Source: Alphaproteobacteria bacterium (lineage in GTDB: Bacteria > Pseudomonadota > Alphaproteobacteria > Rhodobacterales > Rhodobacteraceae). Taken from it: a stretch of 64,000 nucleotides of DNA. The stretch is taken from assembly GCA_030429495.1 (NCBI GenBank), contig JAUIFH010000001.1, forward strand, positions 186,001 through 250,000, in the 5' to 3' direction. The notes under the pieces are model-generated. The model did no database searches. It saw only the letters and a list, made by a program, of their open reading frames with translations, and was not told the origin of the DNA. Below, piece by piece: positions 43,953-52,427 of this stretch. The translations under genes and the position numbers were made by a program. Within the stretch, counting starts at the first letter, position 1, and each line of letters begins with the position of its first letter.

Positions 43953-44636
43953 ATGATTGAAATTCGTGATCTGTCCAAATCCTTCACTCTGCACAATCAG
44001 GGCGGTGCGGTGATCCCGGTGATGACCGGGGCACAGCTTTCGGTCGCACGCGGAGAATGCGTGGCGCTGACCGGCATGTCCGGGGCGGGGAAATCGACGC
44101 TGATGCGGATGATCTACGGCAATTATCTGGCCGCATCCGGTTCGATCCGCGTTGCCGGGACCCAAATCACCTCGGCTCGGCCTCGCGACATCATCCGGCT
44201 GCGGCGCGAGACGCTCGGCTATGTCAGCCAGTTCCTTCGTGTCGTGCCAAGGGTGCCGACGCTTCGCGTCGTGGCCGAGCCGCTTCTTGCATTGGGACAG
44301 CCGGAGGACGAGGCGCTCGCCCGTGCGGCGGTGCTGCTGACGCAGCTCAACATTCCGGAACGCCTGTGGTCGATCTCGCCCACGACCTTCTCGGGAGGTG
44401 AGCAGCAAAGGGTGAACATCGCGCGCGGATTTGCCCATGACTACCCGGCCCTGCTTCTCGACGAACCGACCGCCTCGCTCGACGGGGCCAATCGCGACGT
44501 TGTCCTCCGGCTGATCGAAACCGCCAAGGCGCGCGGCGCCGCGATCGTCGGCATCTTCCATGACGAAGCGGCCCGTAATCGCGTCTGCGACCGCGAGGTT
44601 GACGTGACCGGCTTCACGCCGGCGCGGGTGGCCTGA
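43953..44636 (+). CDS. phnL: C-P lyase ATP-binding subunit PhnL
   Basis: A 227-residue ABC-type ATPase needed with PhnGHI for phosphonate coupling. FTLHNQGGAVIPVM, Walker [39 protein letters not shown], signature FSGGEQQRVNIARGFAHDYP and Walker B LLLDEPTASLDGANR are PhnL motifs. It precedes phnN by one base. Confidence 0.94.
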   Translation: MIEIRDLSKSFTLHNQGGAVIPVMTGAQLSVARGECVALTGMSGAGKSTLMRMIYGNYLAASGSIRVAGTQITSARPRDIIRLRRETLGYVSQFLRVVPRVPTLRVVAEPLLALGQPEDEALARAAVLLTQLNIPERLWSISPTTFSGGEQQRVNIARGFAHDYPALLLDEPTASLDGANRDVVLRLIETAKARGAAIVGIFHDEAARNRVCDREVDVTGFTPARVA

Positions 44637-44637
44637 G

Positions 44638-45186
44638 ATGGGCGTGGCGGGCGGCCGCCTCTTCGCCATTGTCGGCCCCTCGGGCGCCGGCAAGGACACG
44701 CTTCTTGACGGGCTTGTCCGCGACTGGCCGGCAATTCACCGCGCGCGGCGCACGATCTCGCGCCCGCCATCCGCCACCGAGGCGTTCGAAAGCGTTACCG
44801 AACACGACTTTGCCGCGCTTCGCCGCTCGGGCGCTTTCGCCCTCGACTGGCAGGCCCACGACCTTTGCTACGGTATCCGCCAGTCCGAGTTCGCGTCGCT
44901 TCGCAATGGGGGGACGGTGGTCTTCAACGGCTCCCGCAAGGCGCTGCCTGCCGCGATCGCCCGGTATCCCGATTTGCAGGTCGTCGTGATCTCTGTTGCG
45001 GCAGAGACCCTCGCGCGCAGGCTTGCCAAGCGCGGCCGCGAGAGTGCCGGGGAAATTGTCCGGCGTCTCGACCGTGCCGGGTTTGATCTGCCGGACGGCA
45101 TCAACGGGAAAGTGGTCTGGAATGACGGCACCCCGGCCGAGGGGGTCGCGCGGCTTGTCGCGGCACTTCAACCGGTCAGCGCATGA
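44638..45186 (+). CDS. phnN: Ribose 1,5-bisphosphate phosphokinase
   Basis: Phosphorylates ribose 1,5-bisphosphate to PRPP, the last step of C-P lyase. The 182-residue guanylate-kinase-like protein has the P-loop IVGPSGAGKDTLL at about residues 12-24. RARRTISRPPSATEAFESVT and FALDWQAHDLCYGI are typical of PhnN. It starts one base after phnL and overlaps the 3-prime end of an opposite-strand gene by 19 bases. Confidence 0.94.
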   Translation: MGVAGGRLFAIVGPSGAGKDTLLDGLVRDWPAIHRARRTISRPPSATEAFESVTEHDFAALRRSGAFALDWQAHDLCYGIRQSEFASLRNGGTVVFNGSRKALPAAIARYPDLQVVVISVAAETLARRLAKRGRESAGEIVRRLDRAGFDLPDGINGKVVWNDGTPAEGVARLVAALQPVSA

Positions 45187-45839
45187 CGGGATACAAGATG
45201 AAAACGCCCGTCTTCGTCCTCACCGAAAAGACAGATATCGGCAATCCGGAATGGAGCTGTCGTATGGGCGGCGAACCAGCTGTACGCCGCATACTCGATC
45301 GCGCATGCATTCTCGTCCAAAGGCCCGGTCAGGGTGAGGTGGAAGCGGAATTCATCCATCACATAGGGGTAGCCGTATCGGTCAAGCAACGCGCGCTGCC
45401 GTACGGTCAGGCGTTCGGGGCGGCGGCGTGCGGTCTCGGCTTCGGTAAGCGGCGCGCGAAAGCGTTCGAAGCGATCGACGATGCCTGCGGCAAGCACACC
45501 GATGGCGGCAAGCGGATCTTCCGGGACGAGCGCGAGGAACCGGCCGATGCGGCGAACCGAGAGGCGGCCGGCGGTTGCCGCGGAAACTGTCGCAGCATGA
45601 GCGCAAAGGGCCTTGCCCAGAGCGTCGGCGTGAGTCCCCGGCGCCAACCGGAAGGGCGGTTTCAACGTCCCGTGAAAACCGTATCTGCGGGGTTCCGCCG
45701 TCAGATCGGAAAAGCCCGGAACGCCGAAGTCGGGCTGCTGGACCACGGCCCCGGTCAAAGCGTCGCGGCCGAGCCAGCTTGCAGCGGCGTTCGCGAACGC
45801 GCCTTCGGGCGGAGCGAAGTAGATCGCGTAACGTTTCAT
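45168..45839 (-). CDS. DUF1045 protein, 2H phosphoesterase superfamily
   Basis: A 223-residue protein beginning MKRYAIYFAPPEGAFANAA. It has two HxT motifs, FHGTLK (H56) and FHLTLT (H167), the paired catalytic histidines of 2H phosphoesterases that act on cyclic phosphodiesters. This family is regularly encoded with C-P lyase genes. Here it is inverted between phnN and phnM and the window lacks phnP, so it may open the 1,2-cyclic ribose phosphate. That is inference. Confidence 0.85.
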   Translation of the reverse strand: MKRYAIYFAPPEGAFANAAASWLGRDALTGAVVQQPDFGVPGFSDLTAEPRRYGFHGTLKPPFRLAPGTHADALGKALCAHAATVSAATAGRLSVRRIGRFLALVPEDPLAAIGVLAAGIVDRFERFRAPLTEAETARRRPERLTVRQRALLDRYGYPYVMDEFRFHLTLTGPLDENACAIEYAAYSWFAAHTTAPFRIADICLFGEDEDGRFHLVSRHALTG

Positions 45840-45866
45840 CCTCATCCCGCCGCAGTCGCACGGCTT

Positions 45867-45884
45867 TGTCACCGGCATGTGACA
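45867..45884. promoter_or_regulatory. TGTCAC-N6-GTGACA inverted repeat before phnM
   Basis: TGTCAC (45867-45872) and GTGACA (45879-45884) lie in the 90-base divergent gap between the DUF1045 gene and phnM. Read as direct repeats, TTGTCAC and ATGTGAC are 4 bases apart, loosely like a 7-4-7 Pho box. Similar TGTGACA/TGTCACA words occur upstream of phnC. It is a weak candidate. Confidence 0.4.
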
Positions 45885-45929
45885 TTTGCCTGCGACAGAG
45901 CGGCCTGACCAGACCTCCCGGAGCTTGCG

Positions 45930-47072
45930 GTGACCGAAACCATTCTTTCCAATGCGACAATCGTCCTGCCCGAAGAAGTTGTCACCGGGTCCCTCGTGAT
46001 GCGGAACGGCCGGGTCGCCGCGATAGACGAGGGGAGCACGACGCATCCGGGCGCGGTCGATTGCGAAGGCGATCTTATCATGCCGGGCCTGATCGAGTTG
46101 CACACCGACAATCTGGAACGCCACATTCAGCCGCGCCCGGGCGTGGACTGGCCCCACGCCGCCGCCATCGTGGCCCATGACGCAGAGTTCTGTTCGGTTG
46201 GCGTCACGACGGTGTTTGACGCGCTCCGCGTGGGATCGGTTTTTTCCAATGACAGGGCGCATTACGGTGAATATGCCCGCCAGCTTGCGGATGAGCTTCT
46301 TGAATTGCGTGCGGGCAACACGCTTCGGATCAGCCATTTCCTGCACCTGCGCGCAGAAGTCTGTTCCGAAACCCTGATCGAGGAACTGGACAAGTTCGGG
46401 CCGGACGACCGGGTCGGCATCGTGAGCCTGATGGACCACACCCCCGGAGAGCGCCAGTTCCGCGATGTGACGAAGCTGCGTGACTACATGTGCGGCAAGC
46501 ACGGCCTGACAGAGGCGGAGTTCGAGTCGCATGTGGCCAACCAGATCGCGATCAAGGAACAGTTCGGTTCCCGGCACGAGGCGGCGGCCGTTGCAGCCGC
46601 CAAGCGTTATGGCGCGACGCTTGCCTCGCATGACGACTCGACAGCCGAACAGGTTGCCCGCTCGGCTACGCATGGTGTGCATTTCGCCGAGTTCCCGACG
46701 ACGGCTGAGGCGGCGCGCGCCTGCCATGACCGGTCGATCGCTGTCATGATGGGCGCGCCGAACCTGATCCGCGGCGGGTCTCATTCGGGGAATGTCGCGG
46801 CCCATGTCCTCGCCGAGGACGACCTGCTTGATATCGTCTCGTCCGACTACGTTCCCTCGGCGCTCCTCGCGTCCGCGCTGTTCCTCGGCGACCTGTGGGG
46901 CGATGTCGCGCGCGGCGTCCGGACCGTGACGGCGGCTCCGGCCAAGGCGGTCGGCCTTGACGACCGCGGTCAGATCGCCACCGGACTTCGCGCCGATGTG
47001 ATCCGCGTCCGGCGGATTGGCAAGACCGGCGCGGTGCGCGGGGTCTGGGTGAAGGGCGAACGGCTCGGCTAG
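45930..47072 (+). CDS. phnM: Alpha-D-ribose 1-methylphosphonate 5-triphosphate diphosphatase
   Basis: Metallo-amidohydrolase that removes pyrophosphate from the ribosyl triphosphate intermediate. The 380-residue protein has IMPGLIELHTDNLERHIQPRPG (metal ligand region HTDN), VGVTTVFDALRVG and LMDHTPGERQF. LASHDDSTAEQV and IVSSDYVPSALLASALFL complete the set, all PhnM features. A GTG start matches the family N-terminus. It is the last phn gene. Confidence 0.95.
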   Translation: MTETILSNATIVLPEEVVTGSLVMRNGRVAAIDEGSTTHPGAVDCEGDLIMPGLIELHTDNLERHIQPRPGVDWPHAAAIVAHDAEFCSVGVTTVFDALRVGSVFSNDRAHYGEYARQLADELLELRAGNTLRISHFLHLRAEVCSETLIEELDKFGPDDRVGIVSLMDHTPGERQFRDVTKLRDYMCGKHGLTEAEFESHVANQIAIKEQFGSRHEAAAVAAAKRYGATLASHDDSTAEQVARSATHGVHFAEFPTTAEAARACHDRSIAVMMGAPNLIRGGSHSGNVAAHVLAEDDLLDIVSSDYVPSALLASALFLGDLWGDVARGVRTVTAAPAKAVGLDDRGQIATGLRADVIRVRRIGKTGAVRGVWVKGERLG

Positions 47073-47123
47073 GCCGCCGCCGATGTTCCCGGCGCAGCAT
47101 CGTTCGCGTTTCGGGCAGGCTGC

Positions 47124-47151
47124 TTGACACGAAATTGCCGTTGGCTAATGC
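47124..47151 (+). promoter_or_regulatory. Sigma70-type promoter of the amide operon
   Basis: TTGACA (47124-47129), a 16-base spacer and TAATGC (47146-47151) are close to consensus. The start of transcription is expected near 47158, just before the leader hairpins of the amiC operon and after the phnM stop (47072). Confidence 0.7.
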
Positions 47152-47163
47152 TGACGACAAGAA

Positions 47164-47241
47164 TCGGTATCATCACCGAATGGCAATCGGGCCTCGAATC
47201 CAGTTCGCGAAACGCGGGCAGGATCGGGGCCTTTCTGTTTT
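47164..47241 (+). terminator. Leader attenuator of the amiC-amiR operon
   Basis: A first hairpin, TCGGT-ATCATC-ACCGA (47164-47179), has a six-base loop. Next GGCCTCGAATCC (47190-47201) pairs with GGATCGGGGCC (47221-47231), with one bulged A, and TTTCTGTTTT follows (47232-47241): an intrinsic terminator. A competing small hairpin CGAA-TCCAG-TTCG (47195-47207) overlaps the terminator 5-prime arm. This fits ANTAR-protein (AmiR) antitermination, though the loop sequences do not exactly match the AxxGxx consensus. Confidence 0.65.
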
Positions 47242-47251
47242 GGGGGCACGT

Positions 47252-48355
47252 TTGGCGAAGCGACGGATAGAAATCGGTCTGCTCTACTCTCGCTCAGGCA
47301 CCTACACGCTGATCGCGGAGGCCTGCCGGACCGGCGCGCTTTCGGCGATCGCCGAGATAAATGCCGATCCGGACTGCGATGTGACCTTCATCCCGGTGGA
47401 GCGGGACCCGGGTGGAAATATCGACCACTACGGTCCGCTCTGCGAGGAAATCCTGAGCCAGACGTCGGCGCGCCACATCATCGGCTGTGTCACGTCGTGG
47501 AGCCGCAAGGAAGTCATCCCGGTGCTTGAGCGGTCCGGCGGGACCCTCTGGTACACGGTCCCCTATGAGGGGTTCGAGGCTTCCGATCACGTGGTCTATA
47601 CCCATGCCTGCCCCAACCAGCACCTTATCCCGCTGCTCGACTGGGCTCTGTCGCGCCATGGGCGGCGCGTCTATCTGACCGGGTCGAACTACATCTGGGG
47701 CTGGGAGATGAACCGTCTCACCCGCGAGATCGTGTCCGGGGCAGGTGGCGAGATTCTGGGCGAGCGGTATCTGCCGATCGGCGGGCTGGAGATCGGACGG
47801 ATCGTCGACGAGATCGAGGCAACCCGCCCGGATTTCGTGATGAATTCCCTGATCGGTGCGTCGCAGTATCAATTTATCGCGGCACTTCGGGATCTCGGGC
47901 TCTCGGACGAACGCTTCGCGCCCGAGAACTGCCCTGTCCTGTCCTGCAATCTGACGGAATGTGAACTGCCGGCCCTTGGTGCCGCGGGTGAGGGGCTGGT
48001 GGCGGCGGGACCGTATTTTCGCGGTTCAACGAGCTGGCCCGGCGGGGGCAGTTTCGGGTCGTCGCACGAAGCGGCGACGGCTGCGGCAGTTCATGCGCTT
48101 GCAAGACTATTGGCAGGACGCCCCGGCGCGGAATACGAAAGCTTGTCCTCGTTGCTGGCCAGTCCGACCGCAGGGGCGTGCAACATCGACCCGAAAACAC
48201 ATCATTCGACCCTGCCGGTCCTCATCGCGCGGGTGCAGTCGGGTCAGTTCCGGATCATCGAGGAATGCGGGCTCGTCGCCGGCGATCCGTATCTGACGCG
48301 TGACCGGTCGCAGGCCACCGCCCCCGAGGGCCGAACGCTGAGGGTGGTGAAATGA
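47252..48355 (+). CDS. amiC: AmiC-like amide-sensing binding protein
   Basis: Periplasmic-binding-fold cytoplasmic sensor, about 367 residues, with no signal peptide, as expected for AmiC. IEIGLLYSRSGTYT and RHIIGCVTSWSRKEVIPVLERSGGTLWYTVPYEGFEAS (landmark TVPYEGFEAS) match Pseudomonas AmiC. LTGSNYIWGWEMNR and HHSTLPVLIARV do so as well. In the known system AmiC binds amide and frees AmiR. The start is uncertain: TTG at 47252 lies after the leader terminator with GGGGG upstream, but the frame is open from 47135. It overlaps amiR. Confidence 0.82.
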   Translation: MAKRRIEIGLLYSRSGTYTLIAEACRTGALSAIAEINADPDCDVTFIPVERDPGGNIDHYGPLCEEILSQTSARHIIGCVTSWSRKEVIPVLERSGGTLWYTVPYEGFEASDHVVYTHACPNQHLIPLLDWALSRHGRRVYLTGSNYIWGWEMNRLTREIVSGAGGEILGERYLPIGGLEIGRIVDEIEATRPDFVMNSLIGASQYQFIAALRDLGLSDERFAPENCPVLSCNLTECELPALGAAGEGLVAAGPYFRGSTSWPGGGSFGSSHEAATAAAVHALARLLAGRPGAEYESLSSLLASPTAGACNIDPKTHHSTLPVLIARVQSGQFRIIEECGLVAGDPYLTRDRSQATAPEGRTLRVVK

Positions 48356-48966
48356 GGCCCGGCCTTCATATCCGGAATCTTGGCGGCGCTCACGCGGCCA
48401 TCCTGCATCGGCCGCATGCCGTCGTGCAGTCGCTGGCGCGCCAGCTTACCGCGATCGGCCTTGAGGTATCGACACACTGGCCGGACCTCGGCGCCGATGC
48501 GTTCAATGCGGATTTCATCTTCTTCGACGTCGATATGGGCCACGACGCGCAGTTCCCATGGCCGCCGGGCGAAGCGCCGATGCCGACAGTCGCGCTGATC
48601 GGATCGGAGGCGCCGGGGCGGATCGAATGGGCGCTGGCGATGGGTGCCCATGCCCAGCTTGTCAAACCTATCGGGGATAGCGGCGTCTACAGCGCCCTCC
48701 TGATCGCGCGTGAGGCATTCTACGCCCGCAGGGCGCTTTCGGATGAAATCAAGAGCCTTCGGGAACGGCTCGACGAGCGGAAGACCGTGGTGCGCGCCGT
48801 CACTTTTCTGGCCGCGCGCGGGATGAGTGAGGCGGAAGCATATTCGCAGATCCAGCGGATGGCGATGAACTGGCGCGTGAGTTTCGAGGCGGCTGCCCGC
48901 CGCATCGTCGCACGCTACGCGGAAGAGGACGGGAAGGACGGCGATGAGCGAAGCCATGGTCGCTGA
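48352..48966 (+). CDS. amiR: AmiR-like ANTAR transcription antiterminator
   Basis: A 204-residue protein with a degenerate receiver-like N-terminal domain (FFDVDMGHDAQFPWPPGEAP), a coiled-coil linker (RALSDEIKSLRERLDERKTV) and a C-terminal ANTAR RNA-binding domain (about 145-195, VRAVTFLAARGMSEAEAYSQ). This matches AmiR in order. It overlaps amiC by four bases and the permease gene by 23. It should act on the operon leader to allow read-through when AmiC is loaded. Confidence 0.88.
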   Translation: MRPGLHIRNLGGAHAAILHRPHAVVQSLARQLTAIGLEVSTHWPDLGADAFNADFIFFDVDMGHDAQFPWPPGEAPMPTVALIGSEAPGRIEWALAMGAHAQLVKPIGDSGVYSALLIAREAFYARRALSDEIKSLRERLDERKTVVRAVTFLAARGMSEAEAYSQIQRMAMNWRVSFEAAARRIVARYAEEDGKDGDERSHGR

Positions 48967-49834
48967 GGGGCCACGGAAAGAACCGGCAGGCGTCCTGACG
49001 CGGATCCTGCGCCGGAAGTTGGCTCTGTTTGGGCTTGTCGTGATCGCGGTCGTGACCGCGGGCGCGGTATTTGCCCCCTGGATCGCGCCCTACCGGCCCG
49101 ATGAACAGTTCTTTGACGGCCTGACGCTTGAAGGCGCGCCGCTGCCGCCGGGCGGGCGGTTTCTGCTGGGCACCGACCTGCTGGGCCGGGACCTGCTGAC
49201 GCGGATTCTGCATGGCGCGCGCACGTCGCTTATCATCGGCGTTCTCGCGAACGGCATGGCGCTTGTGATCGGAACGCTGGTCGGGCTGACGGCCGGCTAT
49301 TTCCGGGGCGTGATCGGCGCGGTGCTGATGCGCTTCACCGATCTCATGATGGCATTTCCCGCGCTGCTTCTGGCGATCTGCCTCGCCGCGATATTCCAGC
49401 CGTCGCTCTGGATTGTCGCGATGGTGATCGCGCTGGTGAACTGGGTGCAGACGGCCCGCGTGATGTACACGGAAACGACCTCGCTGTCGGAACGGGATTT
49501 CATCGCGGCGGAGCGGACCCTGGGCGCCGGGACCGGCCGCATCCTCTTTCGCCATATCCTTCCCCACCTTGTGCCCACGCTGATCGTCTGGGGCACGCTG
49601 GGTATATCCACGACGGTTCTCCTCGAGGCGACGCTGAGCTTTCTCGGTGTCGGTGTTCAGCCGCCGGTGCCAACCTGGGGCAACATCATCTTCGAGAACC
49701 AGACCTACTTCCAGGCGGCACCGTGGCTCGTCTTCTTTCCCGGCGCGGCGATCCTGCTCTTGGCGCTTGCCTTCAACCTCGTCGGTGATGCGCTGCGCGA
49801 GGAACTGGACCCGACACAGAGAGGGCGTGCGTGA
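48944..49834 (+). CDS. Peptide/amide-type ABC permease (DppC-like)
   Basis: A 296-residue inner-membrane protein with an N-terminal helix and the usual DppC/OppC start. HPFGTD-like LGTDLLGRDLLTRILHGART, TDLMMAFPALLLAICLAAIF and the coupling-loop EAA motif ERDFIAAERTLGAGTGRILFRHILPHL (landmark AAERTLGAGTGRIL) are typical. It overlaps amiR upstream and the next permease downstream. Unusually, the C-type permease precedes the B-type one. Confidence 0.92.
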   Translation: MSEAMVAEGPRKEPAGVLTRILRRKLALFGLVVIAVVTAGAVFAPWIAPYRPDEQFFDGLTLEGAPLPPGGRFLLGTDLLGRDLLTRILHGARTSLIIGVLANGMALVIGTLVGLTAGYFRGVIGAVLMRFTDLMMAFPALLLAICLAAIFQPSLWIVAMVIALVNWVQTARVMYTETTSLSERDFIAAERTLGAGTGRILFRHILPHLVPTLIVWGTLGISTTVLLEATLSFLGVGVQPPVPTWGNIIFENQTYFQAAPWLVFFPGAAILLLALAFNLVGDALREELDPTQRGRA

Positions 49835-50754
49835 TGGCTGCCTATTTCATCCGCCGCATCGTTCAGTCGTTGCTGATCCTTCTTGGCATCTCGTTCGTGA
49901 CGTTCGTGCTGCTCTATATCCTGCCGGCCGATCCGGTGCGCCAGATCGCGGGACGCTCGGCCACAGCGCAGACGGTCGCCAATATCCGCGAACAGTTGGG
50001 CCTCGATCAGCCCTTCATCGTGCAATACGGCCGCTACCTTGCCGGGCTCGTGCAGGGGGATCTCGGTCGCTCCTACCTTCAGAAGACCGAGGTCGCGACG
50101 CTTATCGCATCGCGCCTGCCGGCATCGCTGCAACTGATGGCGGGCGGCATCCTGTGCGAACTTCTGATCGGGCTGAGCTTCGGCGTGATCGCGGCCCTGC
50201 GCCGCGGAAGGATGGCGGATCAGGTACTGATGATCACATCGTTCGTAGCGGTATCCGCGCCGCAATTCGTGGTTAGCCTGCTTCTGCTCTACGTTTTCGC
50301 GGTGAAGCTCGGCTGGTTCCCGATCGGCGGGTACGGCACCTTCGCGCATCTGGTCCTGCCGGCGCTGACCCTCGGTATCCTCGGCTCGGGCTGGTACAGC
50401 CGGATGATGCGGTCCTCGATGATCGAGGTTCTGCGCACGGACTACATTCGAACGGCCCGCGCCAAGGGGCTGAGCCGGGCGCGGGTGATCCTGCGCCACG
50501 CGCTGCCCAATGCGATCCTTCCCATCATTGCGATGATCGGCATCGACATCGGCATCTTCATGGGCGGGCTCGTCGTTGTCGAAAGTGTTTTCGGCTGGCC
50601 CGGCATCGGCCAACTGGCCTGGCAGGCGATCCAGCGCGTCGACATCCCGATCATCATGGGTGTCACGCTTGTATCGGCCTGCGCCATCGTCCTCGGCAAT
50701 CTTCTGGCGGACTTCATCGCGCCGCTTATCGACCCGCGCATCCGGTTGCGCTGA
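49834..50754 (+). CDS. Peptide/amide-type ABC permease (DppB-like)
   Basis: A 306-residue permease starting at ATG 49834, although a GTG three bases earlier is possible. IRRIVQSLLILLGISFVTFVLLYILPADPVRQIAG is represented by YILPADPVRQIAG. IREQLGLDQPFIVQYGRYL, the EAA region YIRTARAKGLSRARVILRHALPN and VESVFGWPGIGQLAWQAIQ match DppB/GsiC types. It forms the pore with the preceding DppC-like protein. The binding protein gene follows after 41 bases. Confidence 0.92.
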   Translation: MAAYFIRRIVQSLLILLGISFVTFVLLYILPADPVRQIAGRSATAQTVANIREQLGLDQPFIVQYGRYLAGLVQGDLGRSYLQKTEVATLIASRLPASLQLMAGGILCELLIGLSFGVIAALRRGRMADQVLMITSFVAVSAPQFVVSLLLLYVFAVKLGWFPIGGYGTFAHLVLPALTLGILGSGWYSRMMRSSMIEVLRTDYIRTARAKGLSRARVILRHALPNAILPIIAMIGIDIGIFMGGLVVVESVFGWPGIGQLAWQAIQRVDIPIIMGVTLVSACAIVLGNLLADFIAPLIDPRIRLR

Positions 50755-50795
50755 CACGACCCACGATCAACGGACAACAACCAAGGGAGCATGAC

Positions 50796-52418
50796 ATGAA
50801 GACCTGGCTTACCACGACAGCGCTGGCACTCTCGCTCGCGATGCCTGCCATCGCGCAGGACTATCAGCCCGACCCGAATGCGAAGGCGGGGGGCAGCATC
50901 GTCATCACCTACAAGGATGATGTCGCAACACTCGATCCGGCGATCGGCTACGATTGGCAGAACTGGTCGATGATCAAGTCGATCTTCGACGGGCTGATGG
51001 ACTATGCGCCCGGCACGACGGAACTGCGCCCGGGCCTTGCCGAAAGCTACGACATCTCGGATGACGGACAGGTCTTCACCTTCCACCTGCGTCCGGGTGT
51101 GAAATTCCACAATGGCAGGGAAGTCACGGCTGATGACGTGAAATACTCGCTTGACCGGGTGACGAACCCGGCAACGCAGTCGCCCGGCGCGGGTTTCTTC
51201 GGCTCGATCAAGGGCTATGACGAGATCGCCAGCGGCGCGAGCGAGACGCTGGCGGGCGTCACCGTCGTCGACCCGATGACGGTGCAGATCGAACTGTCAC
51301 GGCCCGACGCGACGTTCCTGCACGTCATGGCGCTGAACTTCGCCTCGGTCGTGCCGCAAGAAGCGGTCGAGGCCGCAGGGGCGGATTTCGGCAAGCAGCC
51401 CGTCGGCACCGGGGCCTACAGCCTTGCGGAGTGGACCATCGGCCAGCGCCTCGTCTTCGCGAAGAACGCCGACTACTGGCGTGATGGCGTGCCCTATCTC
51501 GACGAAATCGTCTTCGAGGTCGGGCAGGAGCCGATCGTGGCGCTGCTCAGGCTTCAGAACGGTGAGGTCGACGTTCCGGGCGACGGCATCCCGCCCGCCA
51601 AGTTCCAGGAGGTGATGGCCGATCCCGAGCAGGCCGCGCGTGTGGTCGAGGGCGGCCAGTTGCATACCGGCTATATCACCATGAACGTGAACACCGCGCC
51701 ATTCGACAACGTGAAGGTCCGTCAGGCTGTGAACATGGCGATCAACAAGGACCGGATCGTCCAGATCATCAATGGCCGCGCCGTGCCCGCCAATCAGCCG
51801 CTGCCGCCGTCGATGCCGGGCTATACCGAGGGCTACGAAGGCTATGCCTTCGATCCGGAAGGCGCGAAGACGCTGCTGGCCGAAGCCGGTGTCGGCGACG
51901 GGTTCGAGACCGAGCTCTACGTGATGAATACCGATCCCAACCCGCGCATCGCGCAGGCGATCCAGCAGGATCTTTCGGCTATCGGCATCTCGGCACAGAT
52001 CCAGTCGCTCGCCCAGGCCAATGTCATCGAGGCGGGCGGCAACGGTTCGGCCCCGATGATCTGGTCGGGCGGTATGGCCTGGATCGCGGACTTCCCGGAC
52101 CCGTCGAACTTCTATGGCCCGATCCTCGGCTGTGCCGGGGCGGTCCAGGGCGGCTGGAACTGGTCCTGGTACTGTAACGAGGACCTTGATGCCAAGGCGA
52201 CCGAGGCCGATTCCATGGCCGACCCGTCGCAGGCAGAGGCGCGCCTCAAGCTCTGGTCGGATGTCTATGTCGGGATCATGGCCGATGCGCCCTGGGCGCC
52301 GGTCTTCAACGAACAGCGCTACACGATGAAGTCCGCGCGCATGGGCGGCGCGGATGAACTGTATGTCGATCCGGTATCGATCCCGGTCAACTACGACTAC
52401 GTCTACGTTACCGAGTGA
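50796..52418 (+). CDS. ABC transporter substrate-binding protein (SBP_bac_5 family)
   Basis: Periplasmic receptor of 540 residues. The signal peptide is MKTWLTTTALALSLAMPAIA, followed by QDYQPDPNAK. SBP_bac_5 motifs are SIFDGLMDYAPGTTELRPGLAESYDIS, shown as FDGLMDY and LRPGLAESYDIS. FTFHLRPGVKFHNGREVTADDVKYSL and VRQAVNMAINKDRIV are also seen. This family usually binds peptides, nickel or glutathione; here coupling with an amidase and AmiC suggests an amide compound. AAGGGAGC precedes the ATG. Confidence 0.92.
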   Translation: MKTWLTTTALALSLAMPAIAQDYQPDPNAKAGGSIVITYKDDVATLDPAIGYDWQNWSMIKSIFDGLMDYAPGTTELRPGLAESYDISDDGQVFTFHLRPGVKFHNGREVTADDVKYSLDRVTNPATQSPGAGFFGSIKGYDEIASGASETLAGVTVVDPMTVQIELSRPDATFLHVMALNFASVVPQEAVEAAGADFGKQPVGTGAYSLAEWTIGQRLVFAKNADYWRDGVPYLDEIVFEVGQEPIVALLRLQNGEVDVPGDGIPPAKFQEVMADPEQAARVVEGGQLHTGYITMNVNTAPFDNVKVRQAVNMAINKDRIVQIINGRAVPANQPLPPSMPGYTEGYEGYAFDPEGAKTLLAEAGVGDGFETELYVMNTDPNPRIAQAIQQDLSAIGISAQIQSLAQANVIEAGGNGSAPMIWSGGMAWIADFPDPSNFYGPILGCAGAVQGGWNWSWYCNEDLDAKATEADSMADPSQAEARLKLWSDVYVGIMADAPWAPVFNEQRYTMKSARMGGADELYVDPVSIPVNYDYVYVTE

Positions 52419-52427
52419 GCAGACAGG

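Noticed and set aside
47135-47251. A longer amiC start upstream in the open frame
   Set aside because: It would place the leader promoter and terminator inside the coding sequence. The extension has no resemblance to AmiC, so the TTG at 47252 is preferred, though not proven.
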